A stretch of DNA of 64,000 nucleotides from Hepsetus odoe (lineage: Eukaryota > Chordata > Actinopteri > Characiformes > Hepsetidae), in the NCBI GenBank assembly GCA_017165825.1, contig CM029370.1, forward strand, positions 12,153,951 to 12,217,950, in the 5' to 3' direction. Shown piece after piece: positions 1 to 11,693 of this stretch. The notes below the pieces were generated by a model. The model worked only from the letters and a program-made list of their open reading frames with translations, had not been told where the DNA came from and ran no database searches. A program made the translations under genes and the position numbers. Numbering within the stretch: the stretch's first letter is position 1; each line of letters starts with the position of its first letter.

Positions 1-101
1 TTTTCTTTCCTAAACCTAACCTGTTACAGCTGTGTCCTTAAAGCTGATCCCAAAAAACTCTCACTGATATGATGTTCCCTTCAGTTAGACACTAGGATTC
101 A

Positions 102-336
102 GTCAGTCAGTCATTTTCTGCCACTTGTCCCAAGCAGGGTCGCACTGGAGTCCATCCCAGCTCACACAAGGCGAAGGACAGGGGACACACCCTGGACAGG
201 TCGCCAGCTCATCGCAGGGAGGAGCGTGACGGGAACGGCACCTTGCTCAAGGGTACCTCAGGGCAACCTATTGGGAAGGGGTTCGAACCCCCGATCCTCC
301 GATCAATGCCCTAACCACTAGGCCACCACTGCCCCC
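102..336 (-). repeat. tRNA-derived SINE, family A, full length
   Basis: Reverse-strand copy with a tRNA-like head (B-box GGTTCGAACCCC around 282-292) and a short tandem tail (CAGTCAGTCAGTCA on the plus strand, 100-114). It is bounded by a 12-bp direct repeat CACTAGGATTCA at 90-101 and 337-348, the expected target-site duplication. The body matches the copies at 15957 and 48747. Confidence 0.85.
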
Positions 337-348
337 CACTAGGATTCA

Positions 349-2336
349 CACATGCACAAGCCCAAACACAGTTCAGAACACGGACCCCTTTATTTCACAT
401 ATGTCTTTAACTGGAGCCGGCTCAATTTCCTGCATTTTACTGTGTTAAAAGTTAGGTTGAGTAACACTCTGACTTCACTTTCCCCAATCAGAGCTCAACT
501 GCCAACCCTGCAGTTCAAACAAACAGTGACAGAAAAGCTTATCGTGCTCAAAGCAGAGCACAAAGTAAAGCAAAAAGCAGCACTCATCCACTGACTGTAA
601 ACGCTGACTTGTTCTGAACAGGTCTGTAGGATTCTGCATTTTCAGTTTCTCTCTACAAGAATCACAGAAAAATAACTTAGATTTCTTCCAAAAAGTGATG
701 GGAAGCTTCCTGAATACAATGGAGGCTGCAATGAATGCAAAGGACATACAGTAAACACAAAAAATAGTTTTTCTACTTTCCTCAAGAGTTTTTTGGCTTA
801 ATATTTTTGGCTTAAGATTTTTTTTCTGACACTTAAAAAAAGAGTTTTACTTAATCTCAGTTTTGCATAGTTCTGTATGTTTGCTGATCATTTATTTCAT
901 GTTAGGTTTTACGATTGAGATTGCTTATTTTTTTTTAAATCAACATGGGTTGAGACAAGCAGTTTAGCATCATAGCTCTAGATCATCATATTTTGGCTGA
1001 TCAACAGAAAGTAACAAATTAAATTGTATTTCACACTGTTCGGTCTTTAGATAAATAACTTAACATTAACCAGCCTTAATGGTTAGAGGACGGAGGAGGG
1101 CGCCCTGCTCTGATTGTGCACACCTGGGCCTCAGGTGACAGGTGTGCCTCATGGGGGGTTGGCTTAATAAACTCAGATGATTCAGAGCAGGGCGCTGGTC
1201 ATTCTTCGTGCTTACTTTTGTGTTTATATTATCTTTTGCACATGTTATTTTCAGTATGTTTGGTTCATGAGTTCCAGCCCACAACACCACATTATTACAT
1301 TTAAGGTGGTGATTATACCACAAAGTTGAGTGCAAACATTTTCTTATGGTCTTCTGGTGTCTTTAGTTAACCACTAAGAACACAGATAACATGTCTTAAG
1401 ATGTATATTGTTTAAATAAATAAAATAAAAACATACTGTACCATTAGAAACCATGATCGTAAGTGCCAGCCATCCGAAACCCAGCATTATATGCTTCATA
1501 AAAAACACCTCATGGACAAAAGGCAAGTCAGAAGAACTGTATGTGATTCTGGAAATACATTTCAATGCATAATCATAAGTGATTGAATAATAGTGGTATG
1601 AGTATTGACTTTACAGATTTAAATTTATTCAGCAAAAAATATTTTGATGAAAGAGAGGGGAGCTACATAAGTCTGTTTGATGAACAAAGGCAAAACTCAA
1701 AAAAGTGTCTGTTCTTTTAAATCTTTTTGTATTATACTGTACATCAGTCAGACCTTCCCTCCTTCTGCAGATCTATTTTTGATTTCACATCTGATCCAAA
1801 TCTAATATGCCTTATTCAGCTAATCAAGAGCTTCTGAAGCAGTCATTATATGAACAGTGACACTTCACTCATAGCCAGTAATTTCTACAAGACATGTACT
1901 CAACCTTCTATGTCCCTTGCCATAAATCTACATGTACATTTAAAAAGGATTATTCTGTCAAAAACCATCACACAATTTACTGTAAAATTTACTTGTATTT
2001 TGGAGGTGAAAATATATCATAAATTATCACAACCAAAAGAAAGCCAATGAAATGGCTTGCTTTTCAAATACATACCTCAAAGGCATCACCACAATTAGAG
2101 CTCTAAGGAAGACACTCTGTGAGAAGTTTTGAATCTGCTTAACTGCAGTCTACTCTGGTGTGTATTTGGAATGCATGTTCTAGGAAATGACTAGGAAATT
2201 ATGCAACAAATTTTGAGATTGCATTTCTCCAACTGAAAATGTCTTGAACATGATGAGGCAAAAACACCATTAAACACTGTAAAGAAGTGACACAACCATG
2301 AAAGACTGGGCAAAGTGTTCATTTGTGAAAGTGACT
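349..2336. other. Intergenic stretch, no gene recognised
   Basis: AT-rich sequence with only short open frames that lack splice-site support or family resemblance. It holds one 14-bp perfect inverted repeat (1100-1113 and 1182-1195, GCGCCCTGCTCTGA) flanking a GC-richer 70-bp core with CACCTG/CAGGTG motifs. This looks like a small decayed repeat. Confidence 0.5.
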
Positions 2337-2520
2337 ACCCTTGTCATTGTGAAACACAGCACAGAAAAACACAACGAAATTCAACCTCTGAGTGTGCAGT
2401 AGGGGGCAGCTATTGAAAGTGCCCATGGAGCAGTGACAGGGACGGTACCTGTCCTAAGGGTACCTCAGGTGAGGGAATCTGGTGAGGGAATCAAACCCAC
2501 AATCTTCTGATCTGGGGCAA
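2337..2520 (-). repeat. SINE family B, degraded
   Basis: Decayed reverse-strand copy of the SINE seen better at 8467 and 39018. Recognisable parts are the CTTGTCATTG end, the 'gcagctattgaaagtgccc' body and a damaged tRNA-like head (AATCAAACCCACAATC). Confidence 0.7.
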
Positions 2521-2835
2521 ACTCCCTAAGGAAAAGAGTGTGAAATTATGAGTTGGTGAGAAAGGTTTGCTTTTTAGTTTTAAATGTTAGCATTCATCTT
2601 ACATTCTTACTATAGTAAAATTCATAAATGCAACAAATCTAATGAATGTAATAAAGTTCTGGAATAGCTAGAATAGTTCATTTGTTTCTGCTGTACCCTG
2701 AAGACATTTGGGTTGAAGATCAAAAGATGAGATGAGATGATCAGATTTTCAGCTTTTACATCTAAATATGTTAAATTGCACTTGAACAATGTACTCTGCA
2801 ATAAAACTTTTGTAGCTGATCATCTGTTTTTTTTC

Positions 2836-3412
2836 AAGTGAGCAAATGTAAGAGGAAGATAAAAAACAAAAATCGAATGAAAAGATACTTAATATTTTGT
2901 TGCATGCAATCATGTGGTTTGCAATAACTGCAACAAGCCTGCTGCCCTTTTACTTCACCAAATTGATTAGGGTTTTCCAGGCTTTTACCACAGCATCTTT
3001 CAGTTGTTCATTTTTAGTTTTTCACATCAGGTTTATACTCTTCAGGAGGTGAAATTCATTTAATTGAGTTAACATCTAGTGACTGATTCGTCAATTCCAA
3101 AATGTTCCACTTTTCCCTGTAAATTTGGCAGTGTGTCTTAGATCTTTCTCTTGCAGCATGATAAAGTTCCTCCTGTTTAGTTTGGATGCAATTATTCTAC
3201 TGCTATCATCTCAAATTACATCATGAGCAAAGATAATTGAGCTCCTCCAGAAGTAGCCATGCAAGCCCAAGGCATGACACTACCTCCACTGTGCTTTACA
3301 GATGAGTTTGTATGTGTTGGATCATGTTATGCATATTTTCTTTCTCTCTCCATATACATGTTCCAGAAATTTTATGGCTCACCTCTGTACACATCTCTGA
3401 TCCCATCCGGTT
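2836..3412 (-). mobile_element. Tc1-like transposon relic
   Basis: The plus strand reads as the reverse complement of a Tc1 transposase gene, with phrases such as 'catgacactacctccactg' and 'gcatgataaagttcctcc'. The frame is destroyed. Related fragments lie at 8095-8800 and 14935-15290, so one family has seeded this region repeatedly. Confidence 0.55.
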
Positions 3413-3523
3413 TATTGGGTTGATGACAAACAGATCATGATTACCACAGTTCTGCTATGAGTGTTCTGTCTACCCTCTTTATCCAGTACTTTAACTTTTA
3501 CCTGGTTTTTGACTTTGATTTCT

Positions 3524-3566
3524 GCATCTGTGTTTTGTTTACCACTGCTAAACAAAACACAGATGC
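3524..3566. repeat. Perfect 18-bp hairpin
   Basis: GCATCTGTGTTTTGTTTA at 3524-3541 is followed after a 7-nt loop by its exact reverse complement at 3549-3566. No larger element explains it. Confidence 0.85.
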
Positions 3567-3873
3567 GTTTCTCTTTGGATTTAACCTGGTTTACTACCTT
3601 AAGTTTAAGACTTATTTGAGTCAGTAGATCTGCAGCTGGACTCATTATTCATGGATTCCTTGCCCATCACACCACCTTTCAGCAACTCTTTACCCACACA
3701 ACACACTAAAGGTTCATAATAATATAATAATAATATAATAAAATGTCATAATAATCAAGGATACAAATTTAATATTTCTTGATTGCAAAATCACACCAAA
3801 AGATATATATATATAAAATTAAAAGAGAATAGAATTGAGTGAGTTTTAATGTTTAAAATAGCTACGTTTTAAA

Positions 3874-5474
3874 TGTAATCTCACAAAAGTGAGTACACCC
3901 CCCACATTTTTGTAAATATTTTATTATATCTTCTCATGGGACAACACTGAAGATATGACACTTTGATACAATGTAAAGTAGTCAGTGTACAGCTTGTGTA
4001 ACAGTGTAAATTTGTTGTCCCCTCAAAATAACTCAACATACAGCCATTAATGTCTAAACCACTGGAACCAAAATGAATATGCCTCTAAGTGAAAAATGTC
4101 CCCAATGTGCAAAATTAGCCATTTTCCCTCCCTGGTGTCATGTGACTTGTTAGTGTTGTAAGGTCTCAGGTGTGAATGGGGAGCAGGTGTTAAATTTGGT
4201 GTTATCACTCTCACACTCTCTCATACTGGTCACTGGAAGTTCAACATGGCACCTCATGGCAAAGAACTCTCTGAGGATCTGAAAAAAATGATTTGTTGCT
4301 CTACATAAAGATGACCTCGGCTATAAGAGGATTGCTAACACCCTGAAACTGAGCTGCAGCACGGTGGCCAAGACCATACAGCGGTTTAACAGGACAGGTT
4401 CCACTCAGAAAAGGCCTCGCCATGGTTGACCAGAAGTTGAGCGCACATGCTCAGCGTCATATCCAGAGGTTGACTTTTGAAAATAGATATACAAGTGCTG
4501 CCAGCATTGCTGCACAGGTTGAAGGGGTGGGGGGTCAGCCTGTCAGTGCTCAGACCATACACTGCACACTGCATCAAACCTGTCTGCTTGGCTGTCGTCC
4601 CAGAAGGAACTGGGACGACAGCTCTTCTAAAACTGATGCATAAGAAAGCCTGCAAACAGTTTGCTGAAGACAGGCAGACTAAGGACATGGATTACTGGAA
4701 CCATGTCCTGTGGTCTGATGTGTTGAAGTTAATTGGTTCAGATGGCGTCAAGTGTGTGTGGCGGCAACCAGGTGAGGAATACAAAGACAAGTGTGTCTTG
4801 CCTATAGTCAAGCATGGTGGTGGGAGTTTCATGGTTTGGGGCTGCATGAGTGCTGCCGGCACTGGAGAGCTATAGTTCATTGAGGGAACCATGAATGCCA
4901 ACATGTACTGTGACATACTGAAGCAGAGCATGATCCCCTCCCTTCGGAATCTGGGCCGCAGGGCAGTATTCCAACATGATAACGACCCCAAACACACCTC
5001 CAAGATGACCACTGCCTTGGTAAAGGGTAAAGGTGCTGGACTGGCCAAGCATGTCTCCAGACCAAAACTCTATTGAGCATCTGTGGGGCATTCTCAAACG
5101 GAAGGTGGAGGAGCGCAAGGTCTCTAACATCTACCAGCTCGGTGATGTCGTCATGGAGGAGTGGAAGAGGATTCCGGTGACAACCTGTGAAGCTCTAGTG
5201 AACTCCAAGCCCAAGAGAGTTAAGGCAGTGCTGGAAAATAATGGTGTGGCCATTTTTCACTTAAGGATGTACTCACTTTTGTTGCCAGTGGTTTAGACAT
5301 TAATGGCTGTGTGTTGAGTTATTTTGAGGGGACAGCAAATTTACAATTATAAAAGCTGTACATTGATGACTTTACATTGTATCAAAGTATCATATCTTTA
5401 TTATTGTCCCATGAAAAGATATAATAAAATATTTTCAAAAACATGAGGGGTTTACTCACTTTTGTGAGATACTG
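3874..5474 (+). mobile_element. Tc1-like transposon with long terminal inverted repeats, inactive
   Basis: About 1.6 kb. The ends are inverted repeats of roughly 200 bp: 3874-4075 pairs with 5285-5474, and each tip carries CTCACAAAAGTGAGTA. Internally there is a Tc1-type transposase on the plus strand starting near 4253 (MAPHGKELSEDLKK). Its helix-turn-helix part, the first aspartate (LWSD), the second (HDNDPKHTS) and the glutamate region (IEHLWG) are all recognisable. The frame breaks early (stop after about 20 codons) and is then split over frames at 4422-4643, 4477-4875, 4891-5076 and 5033-5296. The residue after WSD and the stretch around it are altered, and a TAG lies near 4873. The copy is therefore non-autonomous. 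The 3' flank is TA, the Tc1 target. The long terminal repeats could still allow mobilisation in trans. Confidence 0.9.
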
Positions 5475-5977
5475 TATATAGAAAAAGTAAAAAATCTATA
5501 TACAGCACAAGAAAAATGCACAAGGATACATTATGTTTTTGCAATAAAAAATTTGTGTCAAAGGGTTCCTAATAGCACTGCCACAGGACACTTGGAGACC
5601 ACAGGTAGAAAACCACTGCTCCAGACTTTGCCGCTCTGTATTAGTATTAGCTCTGTATTAGTATTAGCTCTGTATTAATCTGGATTTAAATGTCAATTTG
5701 AGTGACAAAGATATTTGAACCCTGGATTAGCAGTTAATTCATCTGGCCTTTTCAATGAATGTAATGATAATATCGTGAAAGTGGACATGTCTTTTATTTT
5801 AAGAACTGGGATCTATCAAAATCTGATCTTTACACATTTCTGAAAATTATAATGAAATGTTTTTTCGCTGGGTCTCTCAACATAAAGAACTGAAGTGTTT
5901 TAATATGCAAAGTCTGCTCTGTTCTGCTGTTAAAAAAAGCCAGACAAAAAAATCAGTTTTCTACAATAAGGCCTCCA

Positions 5978-7326
5978 TTAAGGAGTGGGATGAGCAGTGA
6001 ACAGAGCATCACACTCTGCTCTGTAACGTCTCTGGCTGTGCATCTCTTGCTTCAAAGGTCTTCTTTGCCTTTTTCTTCTTAGCTCTAATGAATGAAGGGG
6101 TAGAGATTTCACTCATCAGGTATCAGGTATTACATTATTCATAAACAGTCTTTAGAGAAAATATTTTAGAGAATGTAATTTTGTATTATTCATAAAAAAT
6201 GTGTTTTACCTTTTGTCTGTATTTTTTCCTACAGCAGAAATGATATGAGGCAATAGAAGAGAATGAGTTTTAATGTTTAAAATAGGTTTTAATGCAAACA
6301 GAAAATGCCAAATACTTACTTTTTCTGCAAAAGGAACAGCACAAGATACAGTAGCAAATTGCTGAAAGGAAGCTGCTACCTACTGAAGCCATTAACAAGT
6401 AGTCGTAACCTGAAAAGAACCAGAGGCAAAACAAAACAATGATCACAACTCCAGTCAGTGCTTCAATCAATTCTAAATATAAATGTGTTCATACACAACC
6501 TGAGCCTTTCAAAAGCCAACTGAAGAAATGAACCATTAAATAGTGTCATACAACACAAAATTTGATCCTCTTTTTCAGTACTCTGTCCTCTTAAAGCATC
6601 AACAAATGTCATTCTCTAAATATTTCAATATGTTATTATAGTTAAATTATCATGTACAATTATTAATGGTACAGATATATATATATATATATATAACTAA
6701 TTAAAGTCTTTATGCAGAGTGGAACAAAGATCTGTTAATTTTTATTTTTTTTTTAATTATTGATTTATTATTTAATATTGTATTAATGGTAAAGTAAATA
6801 ATTCTTAATTATTGTAAAATCCAACTTCAAGCCAATTCAAATATTACACATAATATTTTTTGCTCTTGGCTATAAAAGCCATACTAAAGGCTTGTTTCAC
6901 TGATAAGGATTATTTAGTCTTCAATTTATTTACATTAAGCAGATACCTTGCTCATGAAAGCACCCTTTATTGCTTAAAATAATCAAAAATAAAAACTGGT
7001 CTGATGAGAAGATGATAAAGTTGCCACAAAGGTTGCTTCAGAATCAGACAAAGAGCTGCTTATGTGGCTGAACTTACATTCATATTTAAAGCTAAATCCA
7101 TCATGCCCACCAAATTCTTAAACATTAAGTTCTTCATTGATGAAAATGAAGGATGACTGTAGCTAAATATACCAGTAAAAACAAGTTTTTGATCAAAATG
7201 GCAGCAAATATTTTTCATGCATGATTCAAATTTACATTAAAAATCGAAAGTTTTCATTTCCTTTTCGTTTCCTATCAGTTTATAGAGTTTGTAAGTGCCA
7301 ACCACCACCCCCACCACACACACACG

Positions 7327-7406
<80 letters not shown>

Positions 7407-9941
7407 GATGCTTCAGCAGGATATAACTACCTAAATATCAACATGTGTATATCAACTATGCTCTGCAGTTATAGCTATATGGCATCACAAATTCTGATAA
7501 AAGTAGTTCAGTATGTTCTCACTTGCACACAATGGTTGGAAATGGCTCCATAATCCGTCAGGACGGCAGTTGATTTTCCGAGTGCCCACTAGGAGGTGTC
7601 TAGGAGGGCACTCTATTATACAGGAAATGTTGTTGCCTTCAGAGCAGTTGACATACCCACCACCAAGCACAGTGAGTGTCTCACACCGTGGAGCTTTAGG
7701 AATGAAAGCATTCTTTTATATTTACTGGGATACATGCACATTAACTTTACCTCAAAATTTAACAGCAGTTGGAGCTATTTTAATGCCTGTGTTTTGTGTT
7801 CTTTTTATTTTATTTTACAGATAATGTATGTGATATAGTGTCAGGAACCAACAAGTTTGATGTAGTATGTTTATCTTGCTATTGTCTAAAACAAATGCAT
7901 TTACATAAATTTGAATATTGAGCTTATAGTAGTTTCATTCATGTTAAAACTTAGAACTTTTAGAACTTAAAACAAAAACCCATTAACAAAAACAGACTCT
8001 TTTGAACATGGAAATAAAGAGAGGTTGAAATGGCATATCAATATGAGATAAATTTGAGATGAGAAATGAGAGATATGTTAAATTACATTGAATCAAACTA
8101 TTTTTGTATCTGACCATACAGTTTTCAAGTGAGCAAAAGTACAGGAGAGTCTGTCAAGTAATTGTTGATGCAAGGTGTGAAGCAGAATTTATAAGACTAA
8201 CGAGACAAAGAATTTTCTCAGTGTGATGGAAAGGTTAAAGTATGGATAAAGAAAGAATATGCACATGAAAACATACAAGATTGGGCACCGGGGGCCCAGT
8301 GGTTAGGGCATTGATCGGAGGATCGGGGGTTCGAACCCTTTCCCAATAGGTTGCCCTGAGGTACCCTTGAGCAAGGTACTGTCCCTGTCACTGCTCCCCG
8401 GGCGCTTTCAATAGCTGACCACTGCTGCACGGTGTTTGAGTGTGCATGGGTTAAATGCAGAGGTCTAGCGGGCAGCGGTGGCCTAGTGGTTAGGGAGTTG
8501 GCCCTGCATTGGAAGATTGTGGGTTCGATTCCCTCACAAGTAGGTTGCCCTGAGGTACCCCTGAGCAAGGTACCGTCCCCGTCACTGCTCCCCGGGCACT
8601 TTCAATAGCTGCCCACTGCTGCACGGCGTTTGTGTGCATGGGTTAAAAGCAGAGGTCCAATTTCGTTGTGGTTCACGCTTGCTGTGCTGTGACCTTGCAA
8701 TGACAAGGGCTGTCACTAAAAAAAACTAAAGATTAGCGTGAAGCACAGTGAAGGTAATGCCATGGCTTGGGTTTGCATGGATGAAGTGGCTCAAGTGTTT
8801 TTTTTTTTATCACACTGATGCATAATGGTAAAAGCAGAATGAGTCCTGAAATCTACGATCTTAATCCAATTGAACTTGGATTGAACGGAAGTGAACAGGG
8901 TAAAGAAAATGTGGTTTGCATTCTGGAGATTGAGCTTACAGATACAGGTGTAGCTGTTTATAGTCTCTTGACACTCTTCTGCAAAAATGCATGGGTTGGA
9001 CTTGCAGTGTGCTGTAATGGAAATGGCAGAGTGTGAAGCATAAATCAGCACTTGCATCGTCTATTACCTACAGAGTAACTTATTTTTACATTGAAGGATT
9101 CAAATTGCTATACCATTTATTTTTTAAAATGACAATTTTTTTTTTCTAGAAATTTCCATTTCAATATTAAACTTTGGTTTGATTAAGGTCTAGACAGGAG
9201 TATATGTACAAAACAGTGATTACAGGGTATATAATAAAAATGGGCTGCACTCTGGGGATCATAATGTTTAGTTAGTTTAGATAATATAATTTGAAGGCCT
9301 TTTCTGCTGGTTTAATAAGGCCCATCAATGATAACCATTTTTGTGCCCTGACTGAGCTTTTATCTAAATATCTTGACTTATAATGGTACCTTACCTTCAT
9401 AGCACAGAGCATGTTTACTCTGGGAACACGTTGCGTCGTTCCACTTGCCATTTTTTATATCAGTGCTGATGTACATTTCTACACAGTCCTCTCCTATTAA
9501 TTTGTGATTGGGTTCACCTGCAGCCCATGATTCATTACTCTCCATTTGCTTCCATGTTCCCAGCCACATCCAAATGTTATTTATCCTTCTGAGTCCAATC
9601 CAGTAGTTGTTTTTAATACTCTTTAGTTCTCGCATAAGATGTTCATGCTGTTCTTTGTTCTGAATGACTATCAAGTCTGTATATTTCCTTTGACACCATT
9701 CTCTGGAATCATTCCAGCTCATCGTTTGGTTGGAGACTGCATAGCTCCAGCTTGCGACAAGCACTGCCAAGTTATTCCAAGGATACAAAAACAGAATCCA
9801 TGCAACATCAACAATTTTGAATTAAAGTAATGACAGAAAAGGCTTGAGACTGAATGCTTAGAATCAGAGAAAAGACCATAAAGTAGACTTACCTGATGTC
9901 AGTCTGAGGTAAAGCACAATTTGCCCTGATGTTAATTTCAT
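5978..9941 (-). CDS. Selectin-like gene: lectin, short EGF, one CCP, transmembrane
   Basis: Type I membrane adhesion receptor of the selectin family, which binds sialylated fucosylated glycans. Exons on the minus strand: 9893-9941 (start and weak signal peptide, MKLTSGQIVLYLRL), 9395-9763 (C-type lectin), 8940-9011 (EGF part), 7523-7693 (one six-cysteine CCP), 6320-6409 (transmembrane), 5978-6084 (tentative basic tail). All introns have GT-AG ends and all junctions are phase 1, giving 285 residues. The lectin keeps the calcium-site EPN and WND, but the selectin basic patch after VEIYI is replaced (VEMYISTD). The EGF module has four of six cysteines, because a donor at 8938-8939 ends the exon early and in phase. 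An AATAAA lies at 5793-5798 on this strand, about 180 nt after the proposed stop. The same orientation as the E-selectin-like gene at 20.3 kb suggests tandem duplication. The tail exon and expression are uncertain, and it could be a decaying paralogue. Confidence 0.72.
6413..7300. other. Intron of selectin-like gene, AT-rich
   Basis: Lies between the transmembrane and CCP exons. It contains a short (TA)n run near 6676-6694 and no recognisable exon or transposon. Confidence 0.5.
7313..7404. repeat. (CA)n microsatellite
   Basis: About 90 bp of nearly pure CA dinucleotide with single interruptions (GAACAC, AGACAC), inside the intron between the transmembrane and CCP exons of the selectin-like gene. 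Probably length-polymorphic. Confidence 0.95.
8285..8466 (+). repeat. SINE family B, first of a tandem pair
   Basis: tRNA-like head with B-box GGTTCGAACCC near 8330, the shared 'ttgccctgaggtacccttgagcaaggt' region and a body ending at GTGCATGGGTTAAATGCAGAGGTC. It is truncated at its 3' end, where the next copy begins. Confidence 0.8.
8467..8720 (+). repeat. SINE family B, second of a tandem pair
   Basis: Full-length copy in the same orientation directly abutting the preceding one. It has head, B-box GGTTCGATTCC, the 'gctttcaatagctgcccactgctgcac' type body and the 3' end CAATGACAAGGGCTGTCAC. It lies in the intron between the EGF and CCP exons of the selectin-like gene. Confidence 0.85.
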
Positions 9942-11693
9942 AGCTCCAGTCCAAAAATCAGAAATGTTCAATAACTTGAAAAAAAATTGGAATCACCCAA
10001 GGAGAGTTGATTCATGAATTATTATCAATTCTGTTTCACCGCAGCACCAAACACATGTAATTCTTACTGTGATTTGATAACCTAACTGCTAGAGTTCTCA
10101 GAGAACCGCCTTGGGTTTGTTAGAGGTATTTGCTTGCTCACCAGTTTTCCCTTAAGCACACTCTCTCACTCTGACGGCACCTCTGAGTTTAAGTGAGGTA
10201 GTTCATGTAAATGGCAGGATGTGTTTTATGACACATTTGTACACGATTACAATGTAATCTTCAAATGACCTCAGGCCTGGTGAAAAAAGTTAGTTCCCAG
10301 CAGGGGCTGTTCCCCCCTTACACTCTATTTTAACTGAAGCAACTGTTTCTGTAAACCAACAATGATGGTAATTTAGCAGGTCTATAACTAGTGATTGTGC
10401 TAGTAATTTGGTTAACTATGTATTTTGCTTTGAGTGATTGAGTAATTGTATACCTTTAGTGAGTAGACATTTTAGCAACAGATCCTGCTGATGTGGATTT
10501 CCTCTCTTCTAGACACACACACAGACACACATTTACAGGACACAGATACAAATGGAAAATTGTTTAAGTAAGTAAGCCTAATAAGCCTAATTCAGCTATA
10601 CATAGGTTGTTTAGCACAAAAGTTTGCAGGGGTGTGCGGGTTTTGAAACTACTGAGGTGAATTCCCCGTCTTTTTGATAACGTTCTTCTTTATTTTTTTT
10701 TTATTCAAAAATGCTCTACATATTTAAAATCATGTATTTAATTTAATTTAATAATTACTTTAATTTAATAAAACAAGTTTAACATCCTCCAGTCTTAAAG
10801 TTAGTTAAAAACAGAAAGAATATCAATAAAAAAGGGTACCGCTTCAGTAATCTATGTGAAAGCAAGAGCACATAATCACATATCGGTGCAGATGTTTTGA
10901 GATTTGAAAAAAGCATTCGGACATGGAAATGGATATTATTTCATATGTACAGGTTGCCTGTGCCTAGAAACCTCCATTACCAACTTCAGTTGAAAAAGTT
11001 TACTTTATGTAAAAAAAAAAATTTAATCTTAAAGTTTTAATGAAAAGTTTACTTTGTGTAAAGTGCTACAAATGCAAAAACCTGTGTTTAGACATGTAGC
11101 TTGTAATTAACATAATAACATGCTAAATGTAATAAAAGTCATCAACAATACAAAACAGAAACAAGGGAAATCTAAATGATGAGATACTAGGTTTTTTAAC
11201 AAAAAAGTCTTATGTAATAATTTATGCAGCTTCCATGTCCATTATTCAAAGCCTTTATCTGACTCTCATTGTAAACAATGAAGCTGAAAATATCCCATAT
11301 TTTTTCCATAAGTTCAGCAGTTTTTGAGTCTAGTCAGCATAAGTGCCCTACCAACCATTATTTTTCATGGTCAGCAGTTATGTATTACCTTATTGTTTTA
11401 CAAGGAAACCATTGTATTTAGTCTTTTTCCAGGAAAAAAAGGGTATAACTCAAAATGTGAACAATAAGTAAGAGGGAATGAGAGATGGGAAAAGACATTA
11501 GGATGAGAATACAGCAGAGGTGCTCGTAAAGAGAAGATAATTTCAAATGTTATTTTTTTCAATACTGATATAGGAGATGAAATTAACTGTTGATCTTTTT
11601 AATATGTAGTTAAACAGTGGTCTAAAAATTACAGTTTCGTTTAAAAAATTGAAACAGCAAGGCAAATTCATTTGTTTTTGTTACATTTACATT
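9942..11693. other. Upstream region of selectin-like gene, no other gene seen
   Basis: AT-rich 5' flank of the minus-strand selectin-like gene, presumably containing its promoter. No convincing TATA box and start-site pair could be assigned. Open frames here are short and unsupported. Confidence 0.4.

Larger units (their letters stand above)
8095..8800. mobile_element. Tc1-like relic split by two SINEs
   Basis: Sequence at 8100-8180 ('cagttttcaagtgagcaaaa') and at 8725-8800 ('gcgtgaagcacagtgaaggtaatgcc') resembles the two sides of the same Tc1 relic family found at 2836 and 14935. The SINEs at 8285-8720 sit between them, so insertion into an older transposon is likely. Confidence 0.4.

Noticed and set aside
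475..747. 90-codon minus-strand open frame
   Set aside because: No recognisable domain, no splice or polyadenylation context that supports it, and it overlaps another open frame of similar length on the other strand.
1100..1195. Inverted repeat GCGCCCTGCTCTGA as an LTR or regulatory element
   Set aside because: Fourteen-base arms alone do not identify a class, and no matching partner LTR or target duplication was seen.
7221..7553. Plus-strand frame rich in histidine and threonine
   Set aside because: It is the translation of the (CA)n microsatellite and lies over the selectin CCP exon on the opposite strand.
8283..8345. tRNA-like A and B boxes in SINE heads as genuine tRNA genes
   Set aside because: They do not fold into a full cloverleaf, lack a proper acceptor stem and are followed by SINE bodies present in many copies.
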